A stretch of 64,000 bases of DNA from Parabacteroides sp. PF5-6 (GCF_029504695.1 NZ_JAQFIN010000009.1:1-64000), one strand, 5' to 3'; numbered from the stretch's first letter, positions 53,252 to 62,834 are shown. Numbers and translations are program-made. The notes: generated by a model from the sequence alone, not told the origin.

Positions 53252-53303
53252 TTTTACAAGACGTTATTTATTTGATATTCAATGTATAATTCGACTCAAA
53301 ATG

Positions 53304-53311
53304 CAAATATA
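53304..53311 (-). promoter_or_regulatory. -7 box of the 506-aa protein gene
   Basis: Minus-strand TATATTTG, 52 nt before the ATG at 53251. Confidence 0.55.
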
Positions 53312-53347
53312 CAAATTTGGGTTTATGTTTTCATCTGAAAAAATGGA

Positions 53348-53378
53348 TTGGTAGTAGAAAAACACATGAATACATTTG
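53348..53378 (+). promoter_or_regulatory. Promoter of the nucleoside/ribose operon
   Basis: TTG (53348-53350) and TACATTTG (53371-53378) are 20 bp apart. The predicted transcript starts near 53385, so the rbsK start must be the ATG at 53417; earlier in-frame starts overlap the promoter. Confidence 0.75.
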
Positions 53379-53416
53379 CTACAACGAAAAATCCGATTAA
53401 CAATAAATCTAATAAA

Positions 53417-54358
53417 ATGAAAATAGAAAAGGAAAGTTATTCTCTCAAAAGGCTGGCTGTGGTTGGCAGCAGTAATACGGATATGGTTATCAAAACAGAT
53501 CATCTGCCCCGCCCCGGAGAAACCGTATTAGGCGGCACCTTCTTTATGAATCCGGGAGGGAAAGGGGCTAATCAGGCTGTTGCCGCTGCCCGTTTAGGGG
53601 TTTCCGTATCTTTTATATGTAAAACAGGCAATGACATTTTCGGGCATCAGTCTCATCAGTTGCTGGAAGAAGAGGGAATAGACACTTCGTATGTATTTTC
53701 AGATATACGCAATCCCTCCGGAGTCGCTTTAATTACAGTAGATGCTAATGGAGAAAACTGTATTGTCGTAGCTTCCGGAGCGAATGCCAATCTATTACCG
53801 AAAGACCTGGAAAAAGCGGAAGAGCTCATTAACCATTCGGATATTGTTTTAATGCAATTGGAAGTTCCGATGGAAACGGTTGAATATGTGGCCAAAGTAG
53901 CTTCTTCCAAATCCAAAAAGGTGATTTTGAATCCGGCTCCGGCACAACTTCTCTCTGAAGAACTATTGAGTCATCTTTTCCTGATTACGCCTAATGAGAC
54001 AGAAGCGGAAATGCTATCAGGTATTCCGATAAAAGACATGGATTCAGCCAAGAAAGCGGCCGAAGAGATTGGGCGCATGGGAGTAGATAATGTAGTCATT
54101 ACGTTAGGTTCTAAGGGCGCTTTGGTATATGGAGACGGCCAGTTTACAGAGGTAAAAGCGTTTAAGGTAAAGGCGATTGATACGACCGCAGCGGGAGATG
54201 TCTTTAACGGCGCTCTATGTGCGGCTTTATTAGAAGGCCAATCCCTGACAGATGCTGTTCTCTTTGCTTGTAAAGCGGCCTCCATTTCCGTTACCCGGAA
54301 CGGCGCACAGGAGTCTGCCCCCTATAGAAATGAGATTGGATTATTATCATATATTTAA
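53417..54358 (+). CDS. rbsK: Ribokinase
   Basis: Phosphorylates D-ribose to ribose-5-phosphate. A 313-aa PfkB-family enzyme with VVGSSNTDMVIKTDHLPRPG at the substrate-binding N-terminus, FMNPGGKGANQAVAAARLG, and the catalytic motif DTTAAGDVFNGALCAAL; the last agrees with ribokinase rather than other PfkB kinases. It is first in a tightly spaced operon (14 nt to the next gene) encoding nucleoside hydrolase, permease, SusC and SusD, so it should consume the ribose set free by those enzymes. Confidence 0.93.
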   Translation: MKIEKESYSLKRLAVVGSSNTDMVIKTDHLPRPGETVLGGTFFMNPGGKGANQAVAAARLGVSVSFICKTGNDIFGHQSHQLLEEEGIDTSYVFSDIRNPSGVALITVDANGENCIVVASGANANLLPKDLEKAEELINHSDIVLMQLEVPMETVEYVAKVASSKSKKVILNPAPAQLLSEELLSHLFLITPNETEAEMLSGIPIKDMDSAKKAAEEIGRMGVDNVVITLGSKGALVYGDGQFTEVKAFKVKAIDTTAAGDVFNGALCAALLEGQSLTDAVLFACKAASISVTRNGAQESAPYRNEIGLLSYI

Positions 54359-54372
54359 ATAAGAATGGGATT

Positions 54373-55374
54373 ATGAAAAAAGCATGTTGGTTTCTTGTAC
54401 TCTGTTGTACTGTACTGATCGGATGTAATTCCCTTGGGAAAAGTGTAGAGACGAATAAGGTAAACCTTATTCTGGATACAGACTTGGGACCCGATTATGA
54501 TGATGTGGGGGCTATGGCAGTAATGCATGCCCTGGCAGATAGCGGTCAGGTGAATATTCTGGCTACTATTTCCTGCAATAAAGATGAACGCGTGATACCT
54601 TGTATCGAGGTATTGAACTTCTATTTCAAGCGTCCTGATATCCCGATAGGGGCTCCAAAAGGGTTGGATGCTCCTTCCTTTACGACGTGGCACCAGACGA
54701 AATGGACGGATGCACTGCCGGCTCATTATCCGCACCGGACAAAGAAAACAACGAATGCTCCGGATGCTGTTCAGGTGTACCGCAAAATATTAAGTGAGCA
54801 ACCGGACCGAAGTGTGACGATTTGTACGATAGGCTTCTTTACCAATTTAAAAGGGCTGCTCGAATCGGGTGCGGATACATACAGCCCTCTGTCCGGAAAA
54901 GAATTAGTGGCTCAAAAGGTCGTTCGTCTGGTCTCTATGGCCGGAGGTTTTCCGGAAGGCCGTGAGTATAACGTGTTTTGTGATACCCCGGCTTCCCTGG
55001 CTGTGACGAAGGAATGGCCTACCGAGATTGTTTTCAGCGGATGGGAAATCGGCGATCCTATTCTTACCGGGAAAGAATTAGTGAAGCTACCGCTAACAGA
55101 CAGTCCCGTCAAAGAAGCCTATGCCTTGGCTTTTGCCGAAGGTGATCCGAATGGACGGATGAGCTGGGATCAGACAGCCGTTTTGGTGGCAATCAAAGGC
55201 ATAGAACCGTATTTTCTTTCTGAGAGAGGGACGATCTCTGTCGATAATAACGGAGGAAATACCTGGATGGCGGATCCACAAGGCAAACATATCCGGTTAA
55301 TTCGCAAACATCCACCGATGGAAATCGCAGCTATTATAGAAATGTATATGATGCATCAACCGATTAATAAATAA
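54373..55374 (+). CDS. Nucleoside hydrolase, lipoprotein
   Basis: Splits ribonucleosides into base and ribose. The signal ends in lipobox LIGC (FLVLCCTVLIGCNSLGK), so it is membrane-anchored outside the cytoplasm. The inosine/uridine hydrolase domain opens with the Ca2+-binding Asp motif LDTDLGPDYDDVGAM. 333 aa. Its position between ribokinase and permease fits periplasmic release of ribose from nucleosides before import. A second, diverged hydrolase-like gene ends the locus (61068). Confidence 0.87.
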   Translation: MKKACWFLVLCCTVLIGCNSLGKSVETNKVNLILDTDLGPDYDDVGAMAVMHALADSGQVNILATISCNKDERVIPCIEVLNFYFKRPDIPIGAPKGLDAPSFTTWHQTKWTDALPAHYPHRTKKTTNAPDAVQVYRKILSEQPDRSVTICTIGFFTNLKGLLESGADTYSPLSGKELVAQKVVRLVSMAGGFPEGREYNVFCDTPASLAVTKEWPTEIVFSGWEIGDPILTGKELVKLPLTDSPVKEAYALAFAEGDPNGRMSWDQTAVLVAIKGIEPYFLSERGTISVDNNGGNTWMADPQGKHIRLIRKHPPMEIAAIIEMYMMHQPINK

Positions 55375-55379
55375 CACTT

Positions 55380-56381
55380 ATGTTTATCGTTCAAAGTTAT
55401 CCGTTGGCCATTCTTTTTTGTTTTGTCACCATGCTCTGTTGGGGATCATGGGGAAACACGCAGAAATTAGCGTCGAAGACATGGCGGTATGAATTCTTTT
55501 ATTGGGATTATGTGATCGGCGTTTTATTATTCTCTCTCCTTTCCGCACTTACGTTGGGGAGTATCGGTGCGGAAGGCCGGAGTTTCCTGGCCGACCTGGC
55601 GCAGGCGGATCCGGTAAACCTGGGAAGTGCCTTTTTAGGAGGTATTATTTTTAATGCGTCTAATATCCTGTTGTCGGCAGCCGTTTCCATCTGTGGGTTA
55701 TCCGTAGCCTTTCCGGTTGGGGTGGGTTTGGCACTGGTCTTAGGTGTATTGGTCAATTATTTCGGTGCAGCCAAAGGGGAACCTTTATTCATTTTTGCCG
55801 GTGTACTTCTTATTACGATCGCTATTATTCTGAACGGGTTAGCCTATAAAAAGGCTTTGGTCGGTACCAAGCAGGTCTCCGCCAAAGGGATCGGGATCGC
55901 CATTGCCGCCGGTCTTATTATGGCCTTCTTCTATCGTTTTGTAGCGGCATCGATGGACCTGAGTAATTTCGCTGCACCGGCTGCCGGTAAGTTAACCCCT
56001 TATACTGCCGTCTTTATCTTTGCCGTGGGTGTTTTTGCCAGTAACTTCATTTTCAATACGATCGCAATGAAGCGGCCGGTTGAAGGCGAACCGGTTTCTA
56101 TCTCCGGTTATTTCAAAGGGAAACCGCTAACCCACCTGGTTGGGATCCTTGGCGGTATGATCTGGTGTCTGGGACAATCCTTCAGTATGATCGCCTCCGA
56201 AAAAGCAGGAGCAGCTATCTCGTATGGATTGGGACAAGGCGCCACCTTAGTCTCCGCCTTGTGGGGTATCCTGATCTGGAAAGAATTCAAAGGCGCTCCA
56301 AAAGAATCTAATTATTTGAATGGAGCTATGTTTATCTTATTTATCATTGGCCTTGGCTTTCTAATATACGCAGGGGCATAG
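55380..56381 (+). CDS. GRP/DMT-superfamily sugar permease, probable ribose transporter
   Basis: A 333-aa inner-membrane protein with about ten hydrophobic helices (AILFCFVTMLCWGSWGNTQK, GLSVAFPVGVGLALVLGVLV, GILGGMIWCLGQSFSMIASE). The WGSWGNTQKLA N-terminus and paired five-helix layout match the glucose/ribose porter group of the drug/metabolite transporter superfamily. It lies 5 nt after the hydrolase gene and in the same operon as ribokinase, so it should import ribose. Nucleoside import is the alternative. Confidence 0.8.
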   Translation: MFIVQSYPLAILFCFVTMLCWGSWGNTQKLASKTWRYEFFYWDYVIGVLLFSLLSALTLGSIGAEGRSFLADLAQADPVNLGSAFLGGIIFNASNILLSAAVSICGLSVAFPVGVGLALVLGVLVNYFGAAKGEPLFIFAGVLLITIAIILNGLAYKKALVGTKQVSAKGIGIAIAAGLIMAFFYRFVAASMDLSNFAAPAAGKLTPYTAVFIFAVGVFASNFIFNTIAMKRPVEGEPVSISGYFKGKPLTHLVGILGGMIWCLGQSFSMIASEKAGAAISYGLGQGATLVSALWGILIWKEFKGAPKESNYLNGAMFILFIIGLGFLIYAGA

Positions 56382-56410
56382 AAAATACATAAAACTTTAA
56401 ATTACATATT

Positions 56411-59400
56411 ATGAAACTAATTAATTCATGTTGCTTGCAACAGGAAAAAGTATTCCTTTTGCCTTTTTTGATCTTATCGTTGCTGTTTAACAGCTTGGGT
56501 GTATTGGCACAAAATCCCACATTCTTATTGAAAGGGAAAGTGGTTGATTCCTCTGGAAATGAGTTGCCTGGTGTTAATATTGTAGTGAAAAACACGACTA
56601 ATGGGACATCGGCAGATATCAATGGGGAGTTTCAAATAGAAGTGTCCCAGGGAGAAATTCTCCTCTTTTCTTTTATCGGAATGAAATCAACAGAACATCA
56701 GGTGAGAGGCAAGGGATATATTCAAATTGTGATGGAAGAAGAAGGTATATTAATGGACGAAGTTATTGCAATTGGTTACGGAACCATGAAAAAGAGAGAC
56801 ATTACCGGGGCAATTGCCAGTGTCCCGGTTGCTGAGCTTCAGTCTCGTCCCAACCAATCATTCCTTCAAATGTTACAAGGAGTTGTTCCCGGTGTTAGAA
56901 TCACAAGCCCTTCCGGTGCCAAACCTGACGGGACTACATCTATTCGTATCAGAGGAGCCAGTGCGGTTAACTCCGGTGCAGACCCACTTTACGTCATAGA
57001 TGGATTTGCCGGATTCGGAGATTTGACAACAATTAATCCATCTGATATTGAGTCTATAGAAATTCTAAAGGATGCTTCTTCGACAGCCATTTATGGAGCG
57101 CGTGGAGCAAATGGAGTCATTCTCATTACGACAAAGCGAAATAAAGACTCTAAATTACAAATCCATTTTGACGCCTATGGGGGAGCCCAAGTCGTACAAA
57201 AGAAATTAGATTTACTAAATGCTACTGAATTTGCAGAATATGCCAATGCCGTAGAAGTCGCAGGAGGGCGAAAGCCTATATTTGATAATCCGTCTGCATT
57301 TGGAAAAGGAACAGATTGGCAAGATGAGATATTCAGAACGGCTGCCATCCAGAATTATCAATTATCATTAACAGGAGGTAATCAGGCTATTCAGTATTAC
57401 ATTTCAGGAAACTACTTTTCGCAAGATGGGGTGATTATCGGTTCCGGCTTGTCACGCGGAAGCTTAAGAATAAATCTTGACAGCCAATTAAAGAAATGGT
57501 TAAAGTTCGGTGTCAATTTAACCGGATCAGAAACAAAAACAGATCATGACAATACCGCAGCAACAACGGCTTCGGTTACGATTTCCCCCATTTTGAAGGT
57601 AAAAGATGAAAATGGAAAATGGCTTTCCAATACAGATTTAGTGGCTCAATATGGTGGTGGTTTTTACAATAAAGGTAATCCTGTCGCCCTGGCAGATGGG
57701 ATTACAAAATTCACAAAGCGCTCACATGTGATCGGTAATGCCTATTTTGAGTTTGATGTAATCGAAGGGATGAAGTTAAAAATAAATGGTGGGGTTGATA
57801 TATCTAATGGTAAATACAATTGGTACGAACCCAACGGTACACCGAAAGAAGGGGGAGCTAATATCGGAGGAACGGCTCAAGTTTCAGCCTCTCGTTTTTT
57901 CTCCTGGCAAAATGAAAATACGTTATATTACAAAAAACGATTGGGGGAAAATCATTCTTTAGATGCATTAATTGGGGTCACATTTCAAAAGACCAATTAT
58001 GAAAATGTAACAGCTACTGCACGAAACTTTATAGACGATCATTACTTATACCATAATCTGGGGTTAGGGAGCGATCAAAGGCCATCTTCTTCAGGCTATT
58101 ACGATTGGTCTTTAAACTCTTATCTGTTCAGGGTCAATTATGGATATAAAGATCGTTATTTATTCACATTTAGTTCCAGAGAAGATGGTTCTTCCAGGTT
58201 TGGAGAAGATAGTAAATACGGATTTTTCCCTTCCGGTGCTTTTGGATGGAGAATTTCGGAAGAAGATTTTATGAAATCTATCCAACAGGTGAACAATCTT
58301 AAATTAAGATTATCAGCCGGTGTTACCGGAAATCAAGAAATAGGGAATTACAATTCTTTGGCACAAATGGGAGGATACGGTTATCTTTTTGATGGGAACA
58401 AACATATAGGGATTGCTCCAACCTGGGTTGGTAATCCGGATCTGAAATGGGAACGTACCAGTCAATATGACGTAGGTATTGATATGGATATGTTTGATCA
58501 AAGGGTCTCGATCGTGATGGACTACTATTACAAAAAGACAACCGATATGTTGCTAAACGTTCAACTACCCTATACTTCCGGATTTGCAACGAGCCTTCAA
58601 AATATAGGATCAGTAGAAAATAAAGGTTTTGAATTTAGCATCAATACACATAATATTAAAACCAAAGACATAGATTGGCGTACTTCATTTAATATCTCGA
58701 TCAACAGGAATGAAGTCCTGGATTTGGGTGATGATACAGAGATAATAAGTAACGGATTAATGTCTTGGTTTGGTAGTTATAGTATTACAAGAGTAGGAGA
58801 ACCGATGGGATTATTCTATACCTATAAGAATATAGGAATCTGGCAAAAAAACGAAGCGGAAGAAGCTAAAAAATATGGCGCTATTCCTGGCGACCAGAAG
58901 ATATGGGACAAAAACAACGACGGAATGATCAATTCCCTTGACCGGGAAATCGTAGGTAATCCACATCCCGATTTTACCTTTGGCTTTAATACATCATTCA
59001 GATACAAAAACTGGGACATGAGTCTTGCTATTGATGGTTCTTATGGGAACGATATTATGAATGAGTCATACATCGATGTTAATCATCCCAATGGTTCTAC
59101 TAATCAAATAAAAGAAGCATTCCTGAATGCATGGTCTGAATCCAATCCGTCAAATAAATACGTACGCCTGGGAAGTGACATCACTCCCCGATCGTCAAGT
59201 TTGTATATAGAAGACGGTTCTTTTTTAAGAATAAAAAATATATCACTGGGATATAACTTCGACAATAACATGTTGAATTCTATAGGAATCCAAAGGCTTA
59301 GATTATTCTTGAGCGCAGAGAATGTATATACGTTCACAAATTATTCCGGTCTCGATCCTGAAGCGAACACCTTTGGAAGCAATAATCTGCTGATGGGATA

Positions 59401-59461
59401 TGATTATAATTACTATCCGCAAGCCCGTACTATCACGGGTGGTCTTAGTTTGTCATTTTAA
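56411..59461 (+). CDS. SusC/RagA-family TonB-dependent outer-membrane transporter
   Basis: A 1016-aa protein. The N-terminal signal (FLLPFLILSLLFNSLGVLAQ) is followed by a carboxypeptidase D-like regulatory domain (GKVVDSSGNELPGVNIVVKN) at ~35-110. A TonB plug (AIGYGTMKKRDITGAIASV, SIRIRGASAVNSGADPLYVI) comes next, then a 22-strand barrel ending in GGLSLSF with a terminal Phe. It works with the adjacent SusD (18 nt downstream) to import an oligomeric or nucleoside ligand. The operon context suggests nucleosides or ribose conjugates. Base composition is visibly more A/T-rich than in the frd or uronate genes. Confidence 0.95.
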   Translation: MKLINSCCLQQEKVFLLPFLILSLLFNSLGVLAQNPTFLLKGKVVDSSGNELPGVNIVVKNTTNGTSADINGEFQIEVSQGEILLFSFIGMKSTEHQVRGKGYIQIVMEEEGILMDEVIAIGYGTMKKRDITGAIASVPVAELQSRPNQSFLQMLQGVVPGVRITSPSGAKPDGTTSIRIRGASAVNSGADPLYVIDGFAGFGDLTTINPSDIESIEILKDASSTAIYGARGANGVILITTKRNKDSKLQIHFDAYGGAQVVQKKLDLLNATEFAEYANAVEVAGGRKPIFDNPSAFGKGTDWQDEIFRTAAIQNYQLSLTGGNQAIQYYISGNYFSQDGVIIGSGLSRGSLRINLDSQLKKWLKFGVNLTGSETKTDHDNTAATTASVTISPILKVKDENGKWLSNTDLVAQYGGGFYNKGNPVALADGITKFTKRSHVIGNAYFEFDVIEGMKLKINGGVDISNGKYNWYEPNGTPKEGGANIGGTAQVSASRFFSWQNENTLYYKKRLGENHSLDALIGVTFQKTNYENVTATARNFIDDHYLYHNLGLGSDQRPSSSGYYDWSLNSYLFRVNYGYKDRYLFTFSSREDGSSRFGEDSKYGFFPSGAFGWRISEEDFMKSIQQVNNLKLRLSAGVTGNQEIGNYNSLAQMGGYGYLFDGNKHIGIAPTWVGNPDLKWERTSQYDVGIDMDMFDQRVSIVMDYYYKKTTDMLLNVQLPYTSGFATSLQNIGSVENKGFEFSINTHNIKTKDIDWRTSFNISINRNEVLDLGDDTEIISNGLMSWFGSYSITRVGEPMGLFYTYKNIGIWQKNEAEEAKKYGAIPGDQKIWDKNNDGMINSLDREIVGNPHPDFTFGFNTSFRYKNWDMSLAIDGSYGNDIMNESYIDVNHPNGSTNQIKEAFLNAWSESNPSNKYVRLGSDITPRSSSLYIEDGSFLRIKNISLGYNFDNNMLNSIGIQRLRLFLSAENVYTFTNYSGLDPEANTFGSNNLLMGYDYNYYPQARTITGGLSLSF

Positions 59462-59479
59462 TATTCAAAAACAATCGTT

Positions 59480-60910
59480 ATGAAAAAGATAGTTATGTAT
59501 TGTATGGGGGTTCTTTTGAGTTTTCAACTGATATCCTGCCATGATTTTTTGGAAGAACATCCGAAAACATTTATTAGTCCAAGTGACTTTTATAAAACAA
59601 AAGGACAGGCAGAAGCCGGTGTGAATGCAATTTATGCCATACTCACCTGGGGTGGAGGATATGGCAATTTCTTCCCCATAGGAGAATTTCCTACGGATCA
59701 GGCAATTCTGGCTTATCCGGGGCAACCGACTTACCTGGTTTTAGAACAAATGACCTTCGACTCTGCTAATGGTATTTTTGAAACGATGTGGAAAGAACAC
59801 TATGACGGAATCAATAAAGCGAATTTAGCTATCAAAAGAATTCCTGATACTCCCGAAATCACAGAAGCAGATAAAAACTCTTTATTGGGTGAAGCCTATT
59901 TCTTACGCGCTCTGTATTATTTTAATCTGGTACGTTGGTTTGGAGATATCCCTTTGTTGACAACTCCTACAGAAAAACTTCAGGAGTTAGAGGTTTATAG
60001 GGAATCACAAGAACTCGTTTATCAACAAATCGTCAATGACCTCCAGTTTGCCGTGAATAATTTGCCCGACACCCCTCGCCAAACAGGACGTGCCGGGAAA
60101 GTGGCGGCCAAAGCATTATTAGGGAAAACCTACGCTACAATGGCTGGTGAACCATTAAAGCAAAGTGATAAATGGAGCTTGGCGAAAACTATCCTGGGAG
60201 AAGTCATATCGGATCCATCACGTCATCTTTTCCCTGACTGCATTGAAATGTGGAAAGAAGAAAATGAAAATCACGAAGAATTCATTTTCTCTGCCCAATT
60301 CAATGGTACTGACTATAACAATTATAATCCCAGAAGATTTGCTCCACGCTCGAGCAATATACAAGGTGGAGAAAGTTATGGGGAAATTGCGCCATCCCAG
60401 TTATTTCTCGATTCATTTGATCCAGAAGATTTACGATTAGGTCTTTTCAAAACAGAGTATCCAAGATATAACAGCACGGATATAGTCGTATTTGACAAAC
60501 CTTTCTGCTTCAAATATTTTGATATATGTAACAATGGCCAAAGTGGAATAAATTTCCCGATTATTCGTTATGCAGATGTACTTCTGCTCTATGCAGAAGC
60601 TTCTAACGAGGTGAGTTATGGCGAACAAAAAGCTTTTGATTGTTTAAATGCGATCCGAAATAGAGCAGGACTCTCCTCGCTGACAATTGCTGAAATGAAT
60701 CAAAACGAGTTCAGGAAAAATGTTTCTGATGAGAGAAACCATGAACTATGTTTTGAAGGGCATAGATGGTTTGATCTCATTCGTACCGGACAATTTTTCA
60801 ACACATTGCAAGCAGCGGGAAAGAATGTAAAGGAAAATCAAAAACTATTCCCCATACCACAAAGAGAGAGGGATATCAATCCTAACCTGGAACAGAATCC
60901 AGGTTATTGA
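59480..60910 (+). CDS. SusD/RagB-family surface lipoprotein
   Basis: A 476-aa lid protein of the SusCD transporter. The lipobox LISC is followed by acidic residues (CHDFLEEHP), a composition favouring surface display. Landmarks of the family are TKGQAEAGVNAIYAIL, LLGEAYFLRALYYFNLVRWF and the C-terminal NHELCFEGHRWFDLIRTGQF. The ligand is inferred from context to be nucleoside or ribose-containing. Confidence 0.94.
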   Translation: MKKIVMYCMGVLLSFQLISCHDFLEEHPKTFISPSDFYKTKGQAEAGVNAIYAILTWGGGYGNFFPIGEFPTDQAILAYPGQPTYLVLEQMTFDSANGIFETMWKEHYDGINKANLAIKRIPDTPEITEADKNSLLGEAYFLRALYYFNLVRWFGDIPLLTTPTEKLQELEVYRESQELVYQQIVNDLQFAVNNLPDTPRQTGRAGKVAAKALLGKTYATMAGEPLKQSDKWSLAKTILGEVISDPSRHLFPDCIEMWKEENENHEEFIFSAQFNGTDYNNYNPRRFAPRSSNIQGGESYGEIAPSQLFLDSFDPEDLRLGLFKTEYPRYNSTDIVVFDKPFCFKYFDICNNGQSGINFPIIRYADVLLLYAEASNEVSYGEQKAFDCLNAIRNRAGLSSLTIAEMNQNEFRKNVSDERNHELCFEGHRWFDLIRTGQFFNTLQAAGKNVKENQKLFPIPQRERDINPNLEQNPGY

Positions 60911-60965
60911 TATGTTGCATAAGAACCTCTTTTAGAACTTTATCTACACTTTAGATGTCTTCTGA

Positions 60966-61009
60966 TTCTATATATAGTATATCGTTGTTATGATATGCTA
61001 TATATAGAA
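60966..61009. other. 18-bp stem-loop between susD and the 61068 gene
   Basis: TTCTATATATAGTATATC (60966-60983) pairs with GATATGCTATATATAGAA (60992-61009), with one G-U pair and loop GTTGTTAT. There is no T tract. It may protect the SusCD mRNA 3' end or lower read-through into the next gene. Confidence 0.65.
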
Positions 61010-61067
61010 ACAGTTTGATAATTTATTTCATATCAGTTGTGATTGGTAAAACAAGAGTAAAAAACGA

Positions 61068-62204
61068 ATGGTAATAGTAAGAATATATATATTATTGATA
61101 TTTCTAATTACAAGTTTCTTCCCTATTTTCGGACAGGAAAGGAGAATTCCCATTATTTATTCTACTGACCTGTATCACCCGCCACAAGATCCGGATGATC
61201 ATTATGATCTTGCGTTGCTGGCCTGCCTGCCGGAATTAGAGGTGAAAGCGGTTGTTTTTGATCAGGCAACGTTTTGGCGTGGTCCGGAAGAAGTTGGGAT
61301 TGCTGCTTTGGAACAAATGGCTGTGATTAGCGGAAGAGCCATTCCGCCACAAGCATTAGGGCTGCGAGAGCCGTTAAACTCGACTTCGGATAAAGCACAA
61401 GATCAACCTGAAGAATATCAAAAAGGAGTAGATCTTATTCTCAGGACACTAAAAGAATCGGAACAGAAAGTTATGATGTTCTTAGTTGGAAGTTGCAGAG
61501 ATTTTGCTGCTGCATTTAATCGAGCTCCCGAATTATTCCGAGAAAAAGTTTCATCCATATATGTCAATGCCGGTAACGGACCTGATGGTTTGCAAACCGA
61601 ATGGAATGTCAAATTAGATCCTTATGCTTATGTCTGCCTGATCGAAAGCGGATTACCTATATATTGGTGTCCCTGTTTTTCAGAATATAGACTTTCAACA
61701 CCACAAGAGGTTATAGAAAAGAAAGCTTTCAATACCTATTTTATTATTCCGGATCAGACCAAACTTTTAGAACATGCTCCTCTTGATCTAAAGAATTTTT
61801 TCGATTATGCATTGAACGAATCAACAGAGGAGCCGATTGGTTTTCTGAAAAACAATATTCCACAGATCTCTTCTACCCCAAGGAATATGTGGTGTACAGC
61901 TCCTTTTCTTCATGCCGCCGGAAGAAAAATATACCATGCCGACGACGGATATATAGCGTATCAAAATAACTTAGCAGAACAGCTTGGACCGAGAGGTAAG
62001 GAAGTGGAAGTATATACATTCGAGCCTATATCTGTATGTCAGGAAAAAATGCAAACAGATGATTTTATGGGTAAAGAAGTTGCTGTTCCACTCTTTGTCA
62101 AAAAAGAACAAACCCTTGCTCCTTCCCTTCAGATCTTTCGTTATACAAACCCTGCATTTAATACGATAATGACTTCCATTGTATCTAATCTCTTTGAACA
62201 ATAG
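61068..62204 (+). CDS. Exported nucleoside-hydrolase-like protein
   Basis: A 378-aa protein with signal peptide LLIFLITSFFPIFGQ and no lipobox. The domain is related to inosine/uridine nucleoside hydrolases, with the Asp-rich N-terminal motif IYSTDLYHPPQDPDDHYDLA in place of the usual DTDxGxDDxxA spacing: an insertion separates the first Asp from the DPDD pair. It could hydrolyse nucleosides in the periplasm or a related glycoside. It follows SusD by 157 nt containing a strong stem-loop, so it is probably transcribed with the locus at a different level. Confidence 0.72.
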   Translation: MVIVRIYILLIFLITSFFPIFGQERRIPIIYSTDLYHPPQDPDDHYDLALLACLPELEVKAVVFDQATFWRGPEEVGIAALEQMAVISGRAIPPQALGLREPLNSTSDKAQDQPEEYQKGVDLILRTLKESEQKVMMFLVGSCRDFAAAFNRAPELFREKVSSIYVNAGNGPDGLQTEWNVKLDPYAYVCLIESGLPIYWCPCFSEYRLSTPQEVIEKKAFNTYFIIPDQTKLLEHAPLDLKNFFDYALNESTEEPIGFLKNNIPQISSTPRNMWCTAPFLHAAGRKIYHADDGYIAYQNNLAEQLGPRGKEVEVYTFEPISVCQEKMQTDDFMGKEVAVPLFVKKEQTLAPSLQIFRYTNPAFNTIMTSIVSNLFEQ

Positions 62205-62224
62205 ATGGATCAATTTTAAATAAT

Positions 62225-62261
62225 AAAAAGGAATAGTCCTTCGAAAAGACTATTCCTTTTT
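62225..62261. terminator. Bidirectional intrinsic terminator
   Basis: AAAAAGGAATAGTC (62225-62238) and GACTATTCCTTTTT (62248-62261) form a perfect 14-bp stem with loop CTTCGAAAA. A/T tracts on both sides serve the convergent genes 61068 (+) and 62295 (-). Confidence 0.85.
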
Positions 62262-62294
62262 GCTGTTTTAATATTTCATCAATTTACTTCATCC

Positions 62295-62834
62295 TCAAGG
62301 TTCCACAATCTCTACCACCTCGACTTCGAATTTTAGGGTGGTGTATGCGGGGATGCCGGAGCTGCTACTGCTGCTGCCGTAGCCCATGTTGGAGTTCATC
62401 CAGATTTCCCAGCGGTCGCCGACATGCATGTTCTGAAGGGCGGTGGAAAAGCCGTCGACCACACTCTTTACAGGGAAGTCGACTGCATTCTGATAGGGAG
62501 GTTCAGCCGAGTCGAATACATCGCCGGCTTTCACGTTGATCTTGTCCGATTTATATGTGACCACGTAAGAGCCCGTATAATAACATTTTACCGTGCTGTT
62601 GTAGTAGATCCGTTCGGTTCCCGTTCCTTCTTTCAATACTTTATAATAGATGGAACCGGCATTGCTCTGGGACTTTAATGCCTTATATTCCTTATTGGCA
62701 GAGATCGTAAAGAAAGCTTCCTGGTTCAACTTGGCCCATTCCACGTCAACCTCTTCATCATCATCATCTCCGCAAGATGTGGCAACCATTGCACACAACA
62801 TGATCATAGCCAGATACCAAAACTTTTTCATCAT
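62295..62834 (-). CDS. FKBP-type peptidyl-prolyl isomerase lipoprotein
   Basis: A 179-aa protein. The lipobox ATSC is followed at once by a run of acidic residues (CGDDDDEEVD), the pattern that exports lipoproteins to the cell surface in Bacteroidetes. The C-terminal FKBP domain (VKCYYTGSYV, VVDGFSTALQNMHVGDRWEI, IPAYTTLKFEVEVVEI) should catalyse proline isomerisation during folding of envelope proteins. It lies 9 nt downstream of the glyS stop codon, so it is co-transcribed with it. Confidence 0.9.
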   Translation of the reverse strand: MMKKFWYLAMIMLCAMVATSCGDDDDEEVDVEWAKLNQEAFFTISANKEYKALKSQSNAGSIYYKVLKEGTGTERIYYNSTVKCYYTGSYVVTYKSDKINVKAGDVFDSAEPPYQNAVDFPVKSVVDGFSTALQNMHVGDRWEIWMNSNMGYGSSSSSSGIPAYTTLKFEVEVVEIVEP

